Assembly: GCA_023053545.1 (NCBI GenBank)
Contig: JAKZAN010000220.1
Coordinates: 1 to 64,000, forward strand
Direction: 5' to 3'
From: Lepidurus packardi
Lineage: Eukaryota > Arthropoda > Branchiopoda > Notostraca > Triopsidae
DNA: 64,000 nt
Shown piece by piece: positions 62,401 through 64,000 of the stretch. The position numbers and the translations under genes were made by a program. A model generated the notes under the pieces. The model ran no database searches. It was given only the letters and a program-made list of their open reading frames with translations, and had not been told where the DNA came from. Each line of letters starts with the position of its first letter. The first letter of the stretch is position 1.

Positions 62401-64000
62401 CATGTTCACGGAAGGCTCAAGACTGGACTTCATGTTGTCGCCAAAGTCTGAGAAGTTCAGCGACTCTTTTGGCTTGCCCATGTTCACGGAACTCTCCACT
62501 CCTTTGCTCTTGTTGCTGCTCACAGATCCAAAGTCTGACAAGTTGTGCTCTTCGTTCTTAACTGACTTGACTGACTTTTCCTTCATTTGGAAACCACTGA
62601 ATCCAAGGTCCTGTTGTTGAGACTGTCCTGGTCTGCCCATGTTCACGGAAGGCTCAAGACTGGACTTCATGTTGTCGCCAAAGTCTGAGAAGTTCAGCGA
62701 CTCTTTTGGCTTGCCCATGTTCACGGAACTCTCCACTCCTTTGCTCTTGTTGCTGCTCACAGATCCAAAGTCTGACAAGTTGTGCTCTTCGTTCTTAACT
62801 GACTTGACTGACTTTTCCTTCATTTGGAAACCACTGAATCCAAGGTCCTGTTGTTGAGACTGTCCTGGTCTGCCCATGTTCACGGAAGGCTCAAGACTGG
62901 ACTTCATGTTGTCGCCAAAGTCTGAGAAGTTCAGCGACTCTTTTGGCTTGCCCATGTTCACGGAACTCTCCACTCCTTTGCTCTTGTTGCTGCTCACAGA
63001 TCCAAAGTCTGACAAGTTGTGCTCTTCGTTCTTAACTGACTTGACTGACTTTTCCTTCATTTGGAAACCACTGAATCCAAGGTCCTGTTGTTGAGACTGT
63101 CCTGGTCTGCCCATGTTCACGGAAGGCTCAAGACTGGACTTCATGTTGTCGCCAAAGTCTGAGAAGTTCAGCGACTCTTTTGGCTTGCCCATGTTCACGG
63201 AAGGCTCAAGACTGGACTTCATGTTGTCGCCAAAGTCTGAGAAGTTCAGCGACTCTTTTGGCTTGCCCATGTTCACGGAAGGCTCAAGACTGGACTTCAT
63301 GTTGTCGCCAAAGTCTGAGAAGTTCAGCGACTCTTTTGGCTTGCCCATGTTCACGGAAGGCTCAAGACTGGACTTCATGTTGTCGCCAAAGTCTGAGAAG
63401 TTCAGCGACTCTTTTGGCTTGCCCATGTTCACGGAACTCTCCACTCCTTTGCTCTTGTTGCTGCTCACAGATCCAAAGTCTGACAAGTTGTGCTCTTCGT
63501 TCTTAACTGACTTGACTGACTTTTCCTTCATTTGGAAACCACTGAATCCAAGGTCCTGTTGTTGAGACTGTCCTGGTCTGCCCATGTTCACGGAAGGCTC
63601 AAGACTGGACTTCATGTTGTCGCCAAAGTCTGAGAAGTTCAGCGACTCTTTTGGCTTGCCCATGTTCACGGAAGGCTCAAGACTGGACTTCATGTTGTCG
63701 CCAAAGTCTGAGAAGTTCAGCGACTCTTTTGGCTTGCCCATGTTCACGGAAGGCTCAAGACTGGACTTCATGTTGTCGCCAAAGTCTGAGAAGTTCAGCG
63801 ACTCTTTTGGCTTGCCCATGTTCACGGAACTCTCCACTCCTTTGCTCTTGTTGCTGCTCACAGATCCAAAGTCTGACAAGTTGTGCTCTTCGTTCTTAAC
63901 TGACTTGACTGACTTTTCCTTCATTTGGAAACCACTGAATCCAAGGTCCTGTTGTTGAGACTGTCCTGGTCTGCCCATGTTCACGGAAGGCTCAAGACTG
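59464..64000 (-). CDS. giant FxDFG-repeat protein, continues beyond right edge
   Basis: More than 1,510 residues; the start lies beyond the window. One frame runs without TGA from 64000 to TGA 59464-59466. The upstream part is a tandem array of two modules: B (53 residues, opening NMGRPGQSQQQDLGFSGFQM and containing HNLSDFGSVSSNKSKGVESS) and A (26 residues, NMGKPKESLNFSDFGDNM plus a short tail). After the array comes SPAFDDFGEIE, a Ser-rich linker, a coiled coil (about 60190-59890), and a C-terminal beta-rich region (YRLFYLSEEYGRSSGYVKLF, KLVRVNIKFMNLSNTAFKEL). FxDF/DFG-type short motifs bind appendage (ear) domains of clathrin adaptors in proteins such as synergin and aftiphilin; the Ser/Asp-Phe-Gly repeats suggest a multivalent adaptor-binding scaffold. 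That function is inference; no single family is recognised. Confidence 0.85.
60594..63984 (-). repeat. tandem array of 78-bp and 159-bp coding units
   Basis: Twelve B units (159 bp) and nineteen A units (78 bp), in frame, order from high to low coordinates: B-A3, B-A4, B-A, B-A, B-A, B-A3, B-A, B-A, B-A2, B-A, B-A, B. The sum (12x159 + 19x78 = 3,390 bp) fits the interval. Units look identical at the nucleotide level by eye. A partial A unit touches the window edge, so the array continues. Such identity means recent unequal exchange or conversion, and assembled copy number may be unreliable. Confidence 0.95.

Noticed and set aside
60746-63958. Antisense ORFs of 72-150 residues across the tandem array (MFTEGSRLDFMLS...)
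   Set aside because: They repeat exactly with the array and are the complement of the long minus-strand frame, which continues into unique coiled-coil sequence outside the array; the antisense frames do not.
317-64000. Standard-code short ORFs, with TAA/TAG as stops
   Set aside because: They are fragments of longer genes. Conserved proteins such as IFT139, APC1 and CDC23 run through TAA and TAG without interruption and end at TGA.
1-64000. CRISPR arrays, insertion sequences, rRNA and tRNA genes
   Set aside because: None found. The only direct repeat array is protein-coding, with no spacers, and I saw no tRNA-like B-box plus acceptor arrangement by eye.
317-64000. Glutamine reading of TAA/TAG (Tetrahymena code)
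   Set aside because: Seven independent conserved columns in five protein families point to Glu; Gln would break highly conserved acidic positions.

Overview
This window is the left end of a ciliate macronuclear-type chromosome. It opens with about 36 C4A2 telomere repeats (1-219) and then carries some 32 closely packed genes on both strands, with short GT-AG introns (29-120 bp). TAA and TAG occur in-frame throughout the genes and only TGA terminates them. The reassigned codons read as glutamate, not glutamine: in IFT139, APC1, the CEBPZ/Noc1 homologue, a CMGC kinase and a cyclin they fall on positions where the family has a conserved Glu. This matches the peritrich nuclear code (NCBI table 30), so the likely source is a peritrich (Vorticella/Carchesium/Epistylis type). 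The species cannot be told from the sequence. All coordinates below assume TGA as the only stop. Family comparisons come from memory, without database searches. 

Layout. 317-7805: large coiled-coil protein starting about 100 bp from the telomere. 8097-16277: PX sorting nexin (+), cyclin with a D-box-like motif (-), three coiled-coil or cytoskeletal proteins (+). 16510-22010: VAMP7-like R-SNARE (-), Noc1/CEBPZ ribosome-biogenesis factor (-), and two unrecognised genes. 22401-24812: tandem pair of secreted Asn/Gly-repeat proteins, the second frameshifted. 25346-26100: degenerate LRR-like locus. 26216-31511: APC1. 31913-39309: two unrecognised genes, an SMP-domain lipid-transfer protein and a coiled-coil protein. 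39692-42843: CMGC kinase (-) and APC8/CDC23 (+). 43005-50704: centrin-repeat-like protein, small membrane and basic proteins, LSD1-type zinc finger, tandem B-box protein, a DUF4139 secreted protein. 51068-55242: IFT139/TTC21B. 55550-59246: small genes including a Ctr copper transporter, plus one unresolved locus. 59464 to the right edge: one giant gene (-) with a two-module, apparently identical tandem repeat array (12 B units of 159 bp and 19 A units of 78 bp) carrying FxDFG-type motifs. 

Functional themes are ciliary transport and cytoskeleton (IFT139, several coiled-coil proteins), mitotic control (APC1, APC8, cyclin, kinase) and membrane traffic (sorting nexin, R-SNARE, SMP protein, DFG-motif repeat protein). 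Nothing suggests operons. Genes are separately arranged, often convergent or divergent, with 100-600 bp spacers.
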